A DNA stretch of 64,000 bases from NCBI GenBank assembly GCA_003868215.1, contig QWDQ01000008.1:372001-436000 (forward strand), in the 5' to 3' direction. The position numbers and the translations under genes were made by a program. Of this stretch, positions 25,487-36,519 are shown one piece after another; positions within the stretch are counted from its first letter, which is position 1; every line of letters starts with the position of its first letter. Under the pieces are notes generated by a model. The model saw nothing but the letters and a program-made list of their open reading frames with translations. It was not told the DNA's origin and made no database searches. The stretch is from Pseudophaeomoniella oleicola (taxonomy: Eukaryota > Ascomycota > Eurotiomycetes > Phaeomoniellales > Phaeomoniellaceae).

Positions 25487-28400
25487 ATGGTCAAGTCTTA
25501 CCTGTGAGTATTGACATGCACATATACAGAGGCTATTACTGACCGTGTTAGGAAATTTGAGCATTCTAAGACCTTTGGCCAGGTCGCAACAGCGAACTCG
25601 AACGCAGTCTGGCTTCCAGACGAAAAGTCAAGTTCGGCCCAGAAGACAACAGCTGCAGGTCGTGCAGTCGTTGGGGCTAATGAAGATGTCCTTTGCTGGG
25701 ATATTAAAAAGGGGGAGCTGTTGGGTTCGTGGAAGGACAGCAATAACCACGCTGTCGTGACAGTAATTTGCCGAAGTCAAGTAGACGAGGACATTTTTGC
25801 AGTCGGATACGAAGACGGCAAAATACGTCTCTGGGATTCAAAGACTGGCACAATCATAATCGCGTTCAATGGTCACAAGTCCGCGGTTACTCAATTAGCA
25901 TTTGATCCGACTGGCGCAAAATTGGCGAGCGGCTCCAAAGACACAGACATAATATTATGGGACCTCGTGGGAGAGGTCGGGCTATTCAAACTGAGAGGCC
26001 ACAAAGACCAGATCACGTCAATAAACTTTCTCCAGCCTCAAGAAGTACAGCTCGACGAGGAAGATGGTTCACGCGGAATCTCAGCAAGCGATCACAGCGG
26101 GTACCTTTTATCAACAAGTAAAGATGCACTAATCAAAGTTTGGAACCTTTCAACGCAATACTGTATAGAGACGCACGTCGCACAAGCCAATGGAGAATGC
26201 TGGGCCCTTGGACTGTCGCCTGATCACTCAGGGTGCATTACCGCAGGCAACGATGGGGAGCTGAAGGCGTGGTCCATAGATGCCGGCGCATTGAATCAAT
26301 CTGCGAAAGAGCAGAAAGCAGTGCAAAACATTATCAAAGACAGAGGTTCCTTTTATCGCCATGGGAAAGACAGGGCCACTGCTGTGCATTTCCACCCTAG
26401 GCTAGATTACATAGCTGTGCATGGCTCTGAGAAGGCCGTCGAGCTCTGGCGCATCCGAAGTGAGTCGGAGATACAGAAAAGTCTGGCAAGAAAGCGCAAG
26501 CGAAGACGGGAAAAGGCTGCTGAGACTGGAGCTGAACAGATGGAGGTTGAAGACGCTCCAATTGATGTGACGAAAGCACCTATAGCAGAAGTGTTTGTGC
26601 CGTACGTTATTGTACGGACCGGTGGGAAAGTCAGATCGATGGATTGGGCGGGAGGTAAAAGCGGAAGGTCAATGTCGATAATGGTTGCCACGACAAACAA
26701 TCAGATCGAGCTCTACAATGTTGAGGTAACAGCAAAAAGAAAGCTGAAAAGCGATGAAGCCCCCGAATACAACCGATCGCTAGCAGTCGATGTCCCTGGG
26801 CATAGAGCAGATATTCGATGTATTGCCCTCAGTTCTGACGACAGGATGTTGGCATCAGCGTCACATGGAAGCCTCAAACTCTGGAACGTAAGAACACAAT
26901 CTTGCATAAGAACACTAGATTGTGGTTATGCCCTCTGTATATCATTCTTACCAGGCGACAAGATCGTGGTTATCGGAACAAGAGACGGAAACTTAGAGCT
27001 ATTTGATATATCGTCTTCTACACTCCTAGACACGATCAAAGCTCATGACCGCGATATCTGGAGTCTTCAGGTCCATCCGGACGGAAAATCATTGATCACG
27101 GGATCTGCAGATAAGACCGCCAAATACTGGGACTTCAAGGTCATCCAGGAGGAGATTCTAGGGACGAACCGAAAGATCCCCAAACTGACCCTCGTCCACT
27201 CACGCACATTGAAGGTGGCAGATGATATCCTTTCCGTACGCTTTTCACCTGACGCTCGACTCATAGCTGTCAGCACATTGGACAATACTGTCAAAGTCTT
27301 CTTCAACGACAGTCTTTCCCTCTTCCTTACCCTATACGGTCACAAGCTACCAGTCTTAAGTATGGATATCAGCTATGACAGCAAGTTGATTGTGACCAGC
27401 AGCGCTGACAAGAACGTTCGTATCTGGGGTCTGGACTTCGGTGATTGCCATAAAGCATTCTTCGCCCATCAGGACAGTATCATGTCCGTTGCATTCATTC
27501 CGAATAATAAAGAAGGCAATGGCCATCATTTCTTTTCGGCATCGAAAGACCACGTCATTAAATACTACGATGGCGATAAATTTGAGCAGATACAGAAGCT
27601 CGATGGCCACCACGGCGAGATCTGGGCGATGACTATTTCTCATGACGGCGAAGCCCTTATCAGCGCGGGGCATGACAAGAGCATTAGATTATGGCAACAA
27701 ACAGACGAGCAAATCTTCCTCGAAGAAGAACGAGAGAAAGAACTCGAAGAACTGTATGAGAATACCCTCGTGACCTCCCTGGACCCCGACGGCAACCCTT
27801 CTGGCGAGAACGAGACAGAGGCCGTCCTTCCCGCCGGTAAACAGACCATTGAAACTCTCACAGCCGGCGAGAAGATCACCGAAGCCCTCAATCTCGGCAT
27901 GGAAGACCTCGAACTGATGTCTGAATACTACGCACAGAAGCGTACCAACCCCAAAGCCGCTCCACCCCAACGCAACCCCATGTTCCTCGCCTACAACAAC
28001 ATCTCCGCCTCCGATTACGTCCTCCAGACCTTCCAACGGATACCCGCTGCCTCTCTTCAAGACGCGCTCCTAGTCCTCTCCTTCTCCCAGCTTCCCTCCC
28101 TCTTCACCTTCCTAGCAATCTGGGTCGGCGCATCACCCTACCCCTCATCATCAACAGCATCCAACCCCGCTCCCACTCCCACCACCAACCACACCCCCAC
28201 GACAACCGTCCTCCTAACCTCCCGAATCCTCTTCTTCCTCCTCCGCATCCACCAACGCCAAATCACATCCTCCCGCCTCATGCGCCCTCTGCTCGAGAAC
28301 ATCCGCACCAATCTCCGCCGCACGCTCGGCGAGATGAAGCGAGAGTACGGATACAATCTGGCCGGACTGCGGATCTTGGGGAGGAAGGTTGGAGAGTTGG

Positions 28401-28507
28401 AAGGGGAGCGGGAGTATGTTGATGTGGAGAATGAGGACAACGCTGAGGATGGCGAGACAAAGAAGAAGCAGCAGGGGAAGAAGAGGGGGTTTGTTAGTGT
28501 GGCATGA
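25487..28507 (+). CDS. utp12: U3 snoRNP / SSU-processome protein Utp12 (Dip2, WDR3)
   Basis: A 17-bp first exon (25487-25503, MVKSY plus two bases) joins through a GTGAGT...TTAG intron to exon 2 (25552-28507) and gives 990 residues; the protein then reads MVKSYLKFEHSKTFGQ. Two WD40 propellers fill residues 20 to about 740, with repeats such as HKSAVTQLAFDPTGAKLASG, HPDGKSLITGSADKTAKYWD and YDSKLIVTSSADKNVRIWGL. A basic patch (LARKRKRRREKAAE) lies between repeats. The C-terminal Utp12 domain follows from about residue 810 (ETLTAGEKITEALNLGMEDL) to RRTLGEMKREYGYNLAGLRI, ending in a Lys-rich nucleolar-type tail KKKQQGKKRG. Utp12 belongs to the UTP-B subcomplex, which binds the 5' end of U3 and pre-18S rRNA in the nucleolus. 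Confidence 0.96.
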
Positions 28508-28917
28508 GTGATGAACAAGGCCGTGTGTGTGAATGCTTATTGTCGTCGTCATGATCATCAGTGCATCTCGTTGATGATCAAGCAGGGAGACAGAGACGCG
28601 GGATGGGATAAAAGTTTTGGTTCTTGCACGTTTTCCTCGTAGGTCTCGGTTTCAGTGTAACTTAGGTAGATAGGAAGACATTGGACAGGCTTTTCAAGTC
28701 ATGTCTATATGGAAGAATCATGAGCTGCTCCGCCGATATTCGTTTTGCCTAAAGGATTGATTTCTCTTTTTTGATTCCTATATACATGTCCTACCATGAA
28801 GCTCTCATTTTTATTGCCTATACAATATCTATCTACATCATCATCCTCCTCCTCCTCCTCCTCTTCGCCGCAGTCGGCACCGACATGGCGGAGCCCGTCG
28901 AGCATCCCCAGACGGCA
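28508..28917. other. Convergent 3' region, UTP12 / histidine phosphatase
   Basis: About 410 bp with the two 3' ends and a CTC-trinucleotide microsatellite near 28843-28866. No gene is seen. Confidence 0.6.
28843..28866. repeat. CTC/CCT trinucleotide microsatellite
   Basis: About seven uninterrupted CTC units preceded by ATCATCAT in the shared 3' region. Confidence 0.8.
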
Positions 28918-30108
28918 TCATGATGAAGCAGGGGTAGTCGGTGCAGTGGCACAAGTGCTAAAAGTCGTCCACGGTTGCCAAGGCTGAAGTGCCCCTTTCC
29001 CGTAGTCGACTTCGTACCTGACAAGGACAGGAATAACAGCGCCTGTGGCGAGCGAAAAGGCGCGATGACCAAGGACCCTGAGAATGCTAGAGATCTCGCC
29101 TGAGTGGGAGGTGAAGGAAATGTAGGTGCTGTCGTCGGTACTAAAGACGTCGTCGAGAAGAGCTTTGCTTCTAATGTCTTGGGCATCGTTCGTTTCGGCG
29201 TAGGTAGGATTCCAGAGAGGATCGTCTTCGGCGAAGCCACCTTCGAAAGTGTAGGAGGGAAAGCTCGAGGCAATGAAGGCCCTGCTGCTACGGCGGTCAC
29301 AGGTGTGGGCGGAGAGGGACTCTCGCAGAAGTTCTTTGATCATTGGCTTGAAGGGTTGGGACCAGGGTAGGTTGAGGCCGGAGAAAGTTATGCTGGCCGT
29401 AGTGAGGCAGCGGTAGAGTGGGGAGACATAGAAGGTCTGGGGAGTGGGAATCTTTTGGTTTTCCATTTCAGAAGCCCAGAAGTCTGAAAGGGATGTTAGA
29501 CCGTTGTAGCCGGGACGCATGCTGTGCAGATGTTGGGATGTCAGCACTCACTATGAGCAACCTCGGCTTGTGCAACACCGTTAGAAGTCAGATGAGCATC
29601 AGCCCATGTCACAGTACCATTGCCATCCTGCAGAGACCAGTAACACTAAGGCATACAAGGTCAGGGCCAGTTGAAGTACTCCGGAAAAGTACATACATTC
29701 CAAGCCGGTGTTCCATAGAAGTCTTGAGCCGCGTTGTGGTAACCCTCTCCATGGCGACCCATGTACAGGACCTTATATCTCACGTTTGCAGGTGCCTGTC
29801 GTTGCAAGCGAGTTACTTCGTTGGCAAACCGTTGCCATTGGGTATGCTGATGGTGAGGATCGAATGACGCATCTCCGGGGTAGCTCCTCGCAATCAGCCC
29901 GAAGTTCTCAGCTGTCTGTCATTAATCAGTCAAGACTTCATCGTGAAGAGGTTTGCCGAGCTTATACATAGTTGAAGGTAGACGGATTAGTTGCAGCATC
30001 GTCTTGCAAGAAGTAACCAGTGACGGCCGTATAAACAGTATGACTCGGTGCCTGAGCAGCAGTGGCACCCATTGCAAGCAAGGGTATCAAGGAGATGAGG
30101 AGCTTCAT
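28918..30108 (-). CDS. Secreted histidine phosphatase (phosphoglycerate-mutase-like, PMU1-type)
   Basis: Four exons, 30108-29968, 29915-29697, 29645-29552, 29483-28918, close to 339 residues. The N-terminus MKLLISLIPLLAMGATAAQA is a clear signal peptide. The catalytic phospho-acceptor motif is MGRHGEGYHNAAQ; the second catalytic His is in FTSHSGEISSILRVLGHR near residue 290. The central part contains VSPLYRCLTTASITF with the conserved Arg, and the sequence SLSAHTCDRRSSR that fits the family's substrate-side loop. Closest architecture is the fungal branch of the histidine phosphatase superfamily that includes yeast Pmu1. Substrate is unknown; secreted members may scavenge phosphate from organic esters. 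The gene diverges from EMC6. Confidence 0.9.
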
Positions 30109-30763
30109 CTTGGTGAGGAGATATTATCCCCTGTTGGCAATATGAGCCCGAATGAGGGGATTGGCAGATGAAGGGCTTCTATGGCCATTTTATATAAACC
30201 CGTCACATTCTATGGAAATCCTCCAACAGGGGAATTGAGGACGAAGCTACTGTAGGGATACAAGAAGCGAGAGTAGGATAGGACGATAGCGAGGTGGGCA
30301 CACACAATTTGATGAGGTCGAGGACCAGACGACGAATGATACGGTCCAGCCCAAGCACGTTTAGACGCAGGAACGTGCTGAATTGCACTTACGGGGCCTT
30401 CATAATAGCCAAGCTCTAGCACTAAAATCAGATCTAATTAACATTCTTGTTATCTTAACAACGCCGTCTGCTCTAACATCTTAATAATTAGCGTCCTCTA
30501 GACAGCCCAACCTTGCGGACCTGGAAATCGACATCTCACGATCTGCGCCTCGTCCATACTAATCGAACAGCTCAAGCCACCATACGTGCACCTACATCGA
30601 GCCATCGGCGCTGTCAAAACGTACGAGGAAGTTGATTTCCAAGCCAGGCAACCTACAACGAGCATCGACGAACCGGGTCTCCGGACCGAGTGGCCTGCTG
30701 ATATTCTCGAGTACAAGTATAACAAGCGCAACACATACACATCCCACTTAAACCAATACAATC
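30109..30763. promoter_or_regulatory. Divergent region, histidine phosphatase / EMC6
   Basis: 655 bp hold both promoters. A block at about 30420-30495 is notably AT-rich (TTAATAATTAG-type words) and may be a nucleosome-free core. No gene is seen. Confidence 0.5.
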
Positions 30764-31215
30764 ATGCCACCAACCCAACATGAGGTCTCTCTCCTCCAGA
30801 AACCTCTCGTGCCCGAGTCAATAGGACACAACAACCGAGTACGTTCGCCCATCGTCCTCATTCGACTATGCGCCGGACCTTTCATTCTTGAAGCCCTCTT
30901 ACTGACCTTTCTCTTTCCTATGTTCAGGTCCTAGCCTCCCTGCGTGCTCTCTCCTCCCTCCTCCTCGGCGTCTCTGCCGGCATCCTCGGTCTCGAGTCAC
31001 TCTACGGCTTCGGCTATTACCTCATTCTACAGTCCTTCATCTCCGTACTGATAACGTACGTACTCGCCGGCGGAAACCCGGATGCCTATTTCCCAGGGGG
31101 CGCGGGGAAGAAGGGAACTGGCTGGACGGATGTGTGGTTCGGAGGCGGGGTATTAGGAGAAGGCATGATGGGATTTGTCTTGGGGTGGGCTGGTGTTGGC
31201 GGTTTGATTAGATGA
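30764..31215 (+). CDS. emc6: ER membrane protein complex subunit 6
   Basis: Exons 30764-30838 and 30928-31215 join in phase 0 (GTACGT...CAG) and encode 120 residues. After a short cytosolic N-terminus the sequence reads VLASLRALSSLLLGVSAGIL, then GLESLYGFGYYLILQSFISV, the two adjacent membrane helices of EMC6, followed by AGGNPDAYFPGG, the conserved turn, and a last hydrophobic helix with GEGMMGFVLGWAGVGG. EMC6 forms part of the membrane cavity of the complex that inserts tail-anchored and multipass proteins into the endoplasmic reticulum. Length and helix order agree with the family. Confidence 0.92.
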
Positions 31216-31694
31216 GGGAATTAGCCGCAACGTTGCTTTGTTTTTGCGGTTTTTCAAACGACAGGAAGGACGGGGGATGTTGAAAGTCTGGCTAATGTGT
31301 GAGGTTTGTTTCTCAATGGCATGACGTGGCTGATGCCGCCAAGGTCCTTTGAACGTATTGACTCTTCAAATTTACACTTCTAGGTCATTACTTCGACATG
31401 GAGCAAGCATTCCGAGGTCGTACTCAGAAAAATTAGATATGGCACCTCGATCATTGAGGAGCGTATGGAGGTCCAAAGACCTTCATGCCAACGTAAACGC
31501 TTTTGACGCTGGCTTCAAGTATATACATACATGATATAAAAAGATATTCTCACATCATTGTCGAGTATCTGCAGGAGTAGCCGTACACCGATGAAACAGT
31601 TCTTGGGCAATCGCAGTTCTGATTTTCCAGTACCTGCAGTCCTAATTCGCACCTAACAATTGGATTAGACTCTCCCACCATATCATCAAGGATA
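31216..31694. other. Convergent 3' region, EMC6 / VTA1
   Basis: About 480 bp containing the 3' ends of both genes. No coding or RNA feature is seen. Confidence 0.6.
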
Positions 31695-33335
31695 TCATTT
31701 TGCGCCCAAGGTTTCGAGCGCTCCTCTCAACTCTTTTATCGCGGTTGGAACATCTTCAAAATTCAGAGCGCTGATGGCCCACCGAGCGTGCTTTTGTGCC
31801 TTCATTATGGCTTCTTCGTCCACAGCCGCTGGAAGATCTAAAGCAGGGGGTGGTTCTTGATGCTGGGGCTCCTTCACTGGAGGTTGCGGCATCGGCGATT
31901 GAGAGTTGTAGAAGGACTGCGGAGCCTGGAATCCGGATTGCTGGCGCAGTTGCGGCGGCAGTTGCGGGGTAGGAGCTGGTAAGGTGTGCGGAAGTAATGA
32001 AGGGGGAATGGAATCGGGGGGTAGGAAGTGTGGTGGGTCTCCTGGAGGGTATGATGGTGCAGAGGGGGGTAGCGATGCATCAGATCCTGGCGGTGGCGGG
32101 TAGGGCGTCAGGTCCTGGGGGGCCGAGGGGAGTTCAGGGGGGGTTGCTGTCGCATCTTCTCTCGCCGGACTTGGGACTGCCGGAAAGTAATTACCGCCTA
32201 CTGAGGACTTACGTTGCGTAGGTGACTCTACAGGTGGTATCCCTGGAGAGGATTCGGGATGAGCAGAGGTGTAAAATCCCTCCAGGCCATTCGATTGCGG
32301 TCGTGGTGAAAGGCCAGCACCTGGCCCAGAGGAAGGGTCAACGTGTACAGCTCTTGGGATAGAGGCGGCCCGTGATGGGTGTAGTGATTCATCAGTCGCA
32401 GACTTTTGAGCCATTGTTCGTGAAACGCGGTCCGCCTCATCGGCCACATCTTCAACTTTAGGCACGGGAGGCCTAGGTACAGACGACGTGCGTGACGGAT
32501 GAAGAGACTCATCAAGAGACGATTGCCTTGCAAGATTCCGTTGTGTCCGATCACCCTCATCCGGCACCTCTTCGATCGAAGGTTGTCTTGGTTTGGAAGC
32601 GCCACTCGGACCATCTAAGAACTCGAAGTCACTCTTTTCAATCGGAGGCGCTTGCTCTTCGGGTGCGGGTTGTGGCTTTGGGTTGGAAAGATTTGGATCT
32701 TCGCCAGCTTTTATGGCCTTTGCTATTCGTAGTGCATGGTACTTTGCAAATTTGATCTTCGCCGCAATTTCAGCTTCCAAAGGGCCAAAGATCTGTAGTA
32801 GTTCGAGGAATGTCGCAGAGGCCTGGAAGGTATCTGCTGTTTGCCTACGTACGAATCAGAATCCATTGCCCAACGATCCATCAGGGGAAGCTGACCTTGA
32901 AGCTTTATTTGCTCTGACAGCATTATCTGCTCGCTGAAACGTATCGAGCCCGAATTGTTCAATGTAAGCCTTACCGGCCAAATCATCCGTCACAGCATCA
33001 TTATCTGGGTTATCGCCTTTGAACTGCATCATAATCTGTAAGCCACTGCAGCACAGCAGGCGCCAATTCATTTGCGTACCTGTTCCAGCTTGTCCATGAT
33101 GTGTATGGTATACTGTTTGCTCTCCTCATCGGCATTCTGTAGATTCTTTGAAATAATTTGATTCACAATCCAGTAATTACCTATAATCGTCAGGAGAACA
33201 CTCCAGACTATCAAGGATCATGAACGAACACCAGTATGAGATTATGGGCTTCGCGGTCTCCAATTGGCTTGCTCTCAGCGCAAAGCGCGAGATGTCTGCC
33301 GACTTGAGGGCAGCTGGGATTGGTGATGCCGCCAT
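31695..33335 (-). CDS. vta1: ESCRT-associated Vps4 activator Vta1 (LIP5)
   Basis: Four exons, 33335-33230, 33180-33080, 33035-32896 and 32844-31695, give 498 residues. The first donor is GTTCGT, weaker than usual; the alternative GTGTTC would put a stop in frame, while the chosen join gives SYWCNYWIVNQII, the conserved Vta1 block. The N-terminal tandem MIT-like domain (about residues 1-165) includes ALRASQLETAKPIISYW, GKAYIEQFGLDTFQRADNAV and LELLQIFGPLEAEIAAKIKF. A long Pro/Ser-rich linker follows with two near-copies of the peptide DESLHPSR (in QSSLDESLHPSRTSS and KSATDESLHPSRAAS). The C-terminal VSL domain (KAQKHARWAISALNFEDVPT onward) dimerises and binds Vps4. Vta1 stimulates the ATPase that recycles ESCRT-III at endosomes. 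Confidence 0.94.
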
Positions 33336-33648
33336 TTGAAAATGAAATGCCGGCGAATACGATGGAGCCTTCCTATCCGACCAACAGGTCCTTTACCTTG
33401 CTCCAAATCATGCGAATCCTACCAGCAGGCCGTTCGTGTTTACTACTACCTGCGAATATGACGTTGATTGAGATGCGGGGGAGCTTGTAGTCGCGCGATT
33501 TGGAGGCATCAGGATTGCTTACATAATAGCTGTGGGATTTTCCCACACAAAATTAACGCCGAAAGTTCATCGCCAAAATTGGATCTTGAAATTCAACGAC
33601 GACCACGATCCAGCCAAGTACCATCTCATCGAGTCAACAGCCGTCGCC
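33336..33648. promoter_or_regulatory. Bidirectional promoter region, VTA1 / RPL29
   Basis: Only 313 bp separate the start codons of these two divergent genes. It holds both promoters and leaders; no coding feature fits. Confidence 0.65.
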
Positions 33649-33984
33649 ATGGCCAGTAAGTGCATATGATAAGACAGCCACTGCATCAGAGATGCTAATT
33701 AGCTATCAGAATCAAAGAACTCGTCTCAACACAACCAGAGCAAGAAGGCTCACCGTAACGGGTACGATTCTCTTCATTCGACGCGATCATGCTCTCAATG
33801 AAACGACTCTGAGTTGCGCACATACTAACGTTCCTCTCCTTACAGTATCAAGAAGCCAAAGACACACAGATACCCATCCCTCAAGGGAACAGACCCAAAG
33901 TTCCGAAGAAACCACAGACATGCTTTGCACGGCACCATGAAGGCTTTGAAGGAGGTCAAGGAGGGCAAGAGAGATGCGGCTTAA
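33649..33984 (+). CDS. rpl29: 60S ribosomal protein eL29 (RPL29)
   Basis: Three exons, 33649-33655 (7 bp), 33710-33761 and 33846-33984, total 65 residues, the usual length of the short fungal eL29. The spliced protein starts MAKSKNSSQHNQSKKAHRNG, continues IKKPKTHRYPSLKGTDPKFR and ends KALKEVKEGKRDAA, almost the textbook sequence. None of the exons would be found by an open-frame scan alone. eL29 is a small, highly basic protein near the tunnel exit and subunit interface. Confidence 0.97.
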
Positions 33985-34861
33985 GGGTGTGCATATGGCG
34001 GTTATGGCGATTGGGTTTCGAGCATTTGGCAATCAGTCATTGACAAGTTGCGATCATCACGATACACTTCGGTAGAACAAAATCTACGGGCTCGGCCAAC
34101 ATTTACGACCATTGCTTCACTTCTTTCTTCAGTTCCGATTTCTCTATCTTCATACCAACGGCATATGTGTGTACAGCATCGTGCCACTCCATGTGCGTTC
34201 GCTGAAGGAATTTTCCAAAACGTGCCAAAATTGTCCTGCGCCCTATTACCAAACACGCTTTCTCTGATTACCTTGGGAATTCCGTGCATGGAAAGGACCG
34301 CTACATTGCAATGTGAATTCTGCCCACTGGCAAATGTGATACCTGCTGTGTTGAGCAAGCTGCTCGCCAGGGCCATTTCGCGGCAGAGTTCTCTCCTTCC
34401 CATGAGAGTCTTGTGTGCCCTTCCTCTTCTAGAAACCCTAGCATCTGCGGTCCAGAGGTTACCCAACGATATATTCATAACAGATGATATGTTTCACTTC
34501 TAGCCAAACTTTCCAGCGCCTTTCCCTCTACTTGTGACTCCGGCTGCAAGACCTTACGCTCACACTCGATTCTTTGACTCGTATGCACAGAAGGTAAATC
34601 CCGACACAGTGTATCGTAATAGTCACTGAGTGTCATCGGAAGAAGAGACGTCTTGAGTTCAATTGTTTGATAATAGTCCTTGAGCGGTCGCGGGATGTTC
34701 GACTATCTAATCAACTCGCATTTCATAGAGCTTCCGAAAACAATACATTAAGCCGACAACTGACTTCCAGTACATATAACGTGCCAAAGACACATAGGGT
34801 ATCAATCAAATCACTTCAAATGGAAATCTAAAGCCAATGAAAGCCGTTCGAGGCTCGAACA
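33985..34861. other. Convergent region RPL29 / Myb-like gene, no gene seen
   Basis: About 880 bp. Overlapping open frames of about 150 codons on both strands (34002-34503) have no recognisable domain and mirror each other, which suggests chance. Confidence 0.5.
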
Positions 34862-36519
34862 CTAATAGCAGCGCGAGCTTGTGCTACCGCATTTCCTCAG
34901 ATACTCCTCCCATTGGTCCCTCACCGTCTTCGGCCCATACTTGAATCCCCCATGCCGATGCATATGGTCAGCAATCTTGATCCAGGGCATCTTCCCCGGC
35001 TTCTTGCCTTGCATCAAAGGGTCGTCGTGGCAGGCTGCAACTGCTTGAAGGAGTAGACGCCACTATTGGAGTAATTAGCATTGACAATAAGATCTTTTTC
35101 TGTACTCACGTCGTCGTCTGTCCATCTGTCTTTCGGATACCTAGGCCTCTGACGTGGCTCCTTTGTCCATGTTCTGTATCGTCCCCGCAGAGTTGACTCG
35201 GAGACTTCGAAATTGCCTAGGCGCTTGATCTGTGCAAAACTCATGCCTTTGTGACGAAGATACAGCAATAGATCTCTCTCCTCAGCCATCGACCGACCCA
35301 TTCGAGGTTTAGGATGGGCTTTGCTGCTGTCAGCTTCATTATCTAAGTCGATGAAGGCCGGTGGCATAGATTCCCGCTGGGACAGAGCGTCTTTCTCGTA
35401 GGGCCATTTCGGTAACAGTGCCCTCGGCCACTGGAATTGCTGTGGATCTTGCTGGAACTCTAGAAGCCCGCTCGCCGCTGATGTTGCTCGGCTAGGCTCC
35501 TGTTCTTCTGAGAAGATTTGCTGATGTTCCTCCCATACTTCGGCATCTACCACCGGCTCATACGAAGTCCCACTACTCTGCTTCGTTATGACATGTACCT
35601 GACGTCCCAACGAATCTAGCGGCTCATTCGAGTCCCTACGCGGGGATTTTGTATTTGTATATGCCTCTGTCTGCATTTCTTTGAAGTGGTCTTCCACAGC
35701 CATCGTGGACTTATCCTCTCGTATTGAGGAAGATGGACCTGTCCGATCACAGGTTGGAGCGAGTTCCGCTAACGCTTTGTCGAAGTCGCTTCCGACTTCC
35801 GTCCCCAATTTGGCGGAATAATTTGGATGCCTAGCCTCGACTGCTTGGGTGGTGGGCAGCTGCACATTTGCCAGGTCGCTGTATAGAGCTGCGTCCGACG
35901 TAGCAACAGTCGACACGCAAGACGCATGTGATTGGGGGTGTGCAAATATATTGTGTTGCAGGTCTAAGAGGTTGTGAGAGTGGTGCACTGAGTCTGGATC
36001 GCTCTCATCGACGAGGTTAGGCATTGATATGCTTTGGCAAGCATGTCCCTTTCGCCTCTTGTTGCTACGGCCACGGGAGACTAACCCGATACCCTCGTCC
36101 GGTCTATCCATACGCAGGTAGTCAACATCTCGCTGCGGGTAGCTTGAGTCGAGATTCCGTTGATCGCCAGGGTATGTGTTGGACCATGGCTCATCTTCCA
36201 ATGGCATGAATGATGGGAGTCCACTCTCGTTTCTCACCTTGGACGTTAAGATGGTTGGAGGGTCGCACGTTGAGGGTACAGCTTCGCCAGGTGTGACATA
36301 AGCTCCCCACGCTCCATGGTCCAAGCCGTGTGGGCTCCGGCCATCCAGCGAGAAAGGATACATGGCATTCGAGGTACTTAGGCTGCTTGACAATGTCGAC
36401 TGCATACAGGCTGTGCTAAACAGGTCCGGCATCGTTATCAACGAGGTGTCGAATACAGATGTTCTGTATGAAAAAGCTCCTATAAGAGTATCCGAGCAGC
36501 CAGAGGCCATTTGTTCCAT
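34862..36519 (-). CDS. Putative DNA-binding protein with C-terminal Myb/SANT-like helices
   Basis: Exon 1 (36519-35110) and exon 2 (35062-34862) are joined in phase 0 by a 47-bp GTGAGT...TAG intron, giving 536 residues. The splice yields KDRWTDDDWRLLLQAVAACH, then KMPWIKIADHMHRHGGFKYG and VRDQWEEYLRKCG: a helical trio with regularly spaced Trp residues, as in Myb/SANT domains. Just upstream a second helix-turn-helix-like unit reads EERDLLLYLRHKGMSFAQIK and STLRGRYRTWT, similar to the compact domains that scan for spaced motifs in fungal regulators. The first 400 residues are disordered and acidic, with little conservation expected. I infer a transcription or chromatin factor; no specific family name can be assigned. 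Confidence 0.75.

Noticed and set aside
34002-34503. Overlapping long frames on both strands after RPL29
   Set aside because: They mirror each other, show no motif and fill a convergent 3' region.
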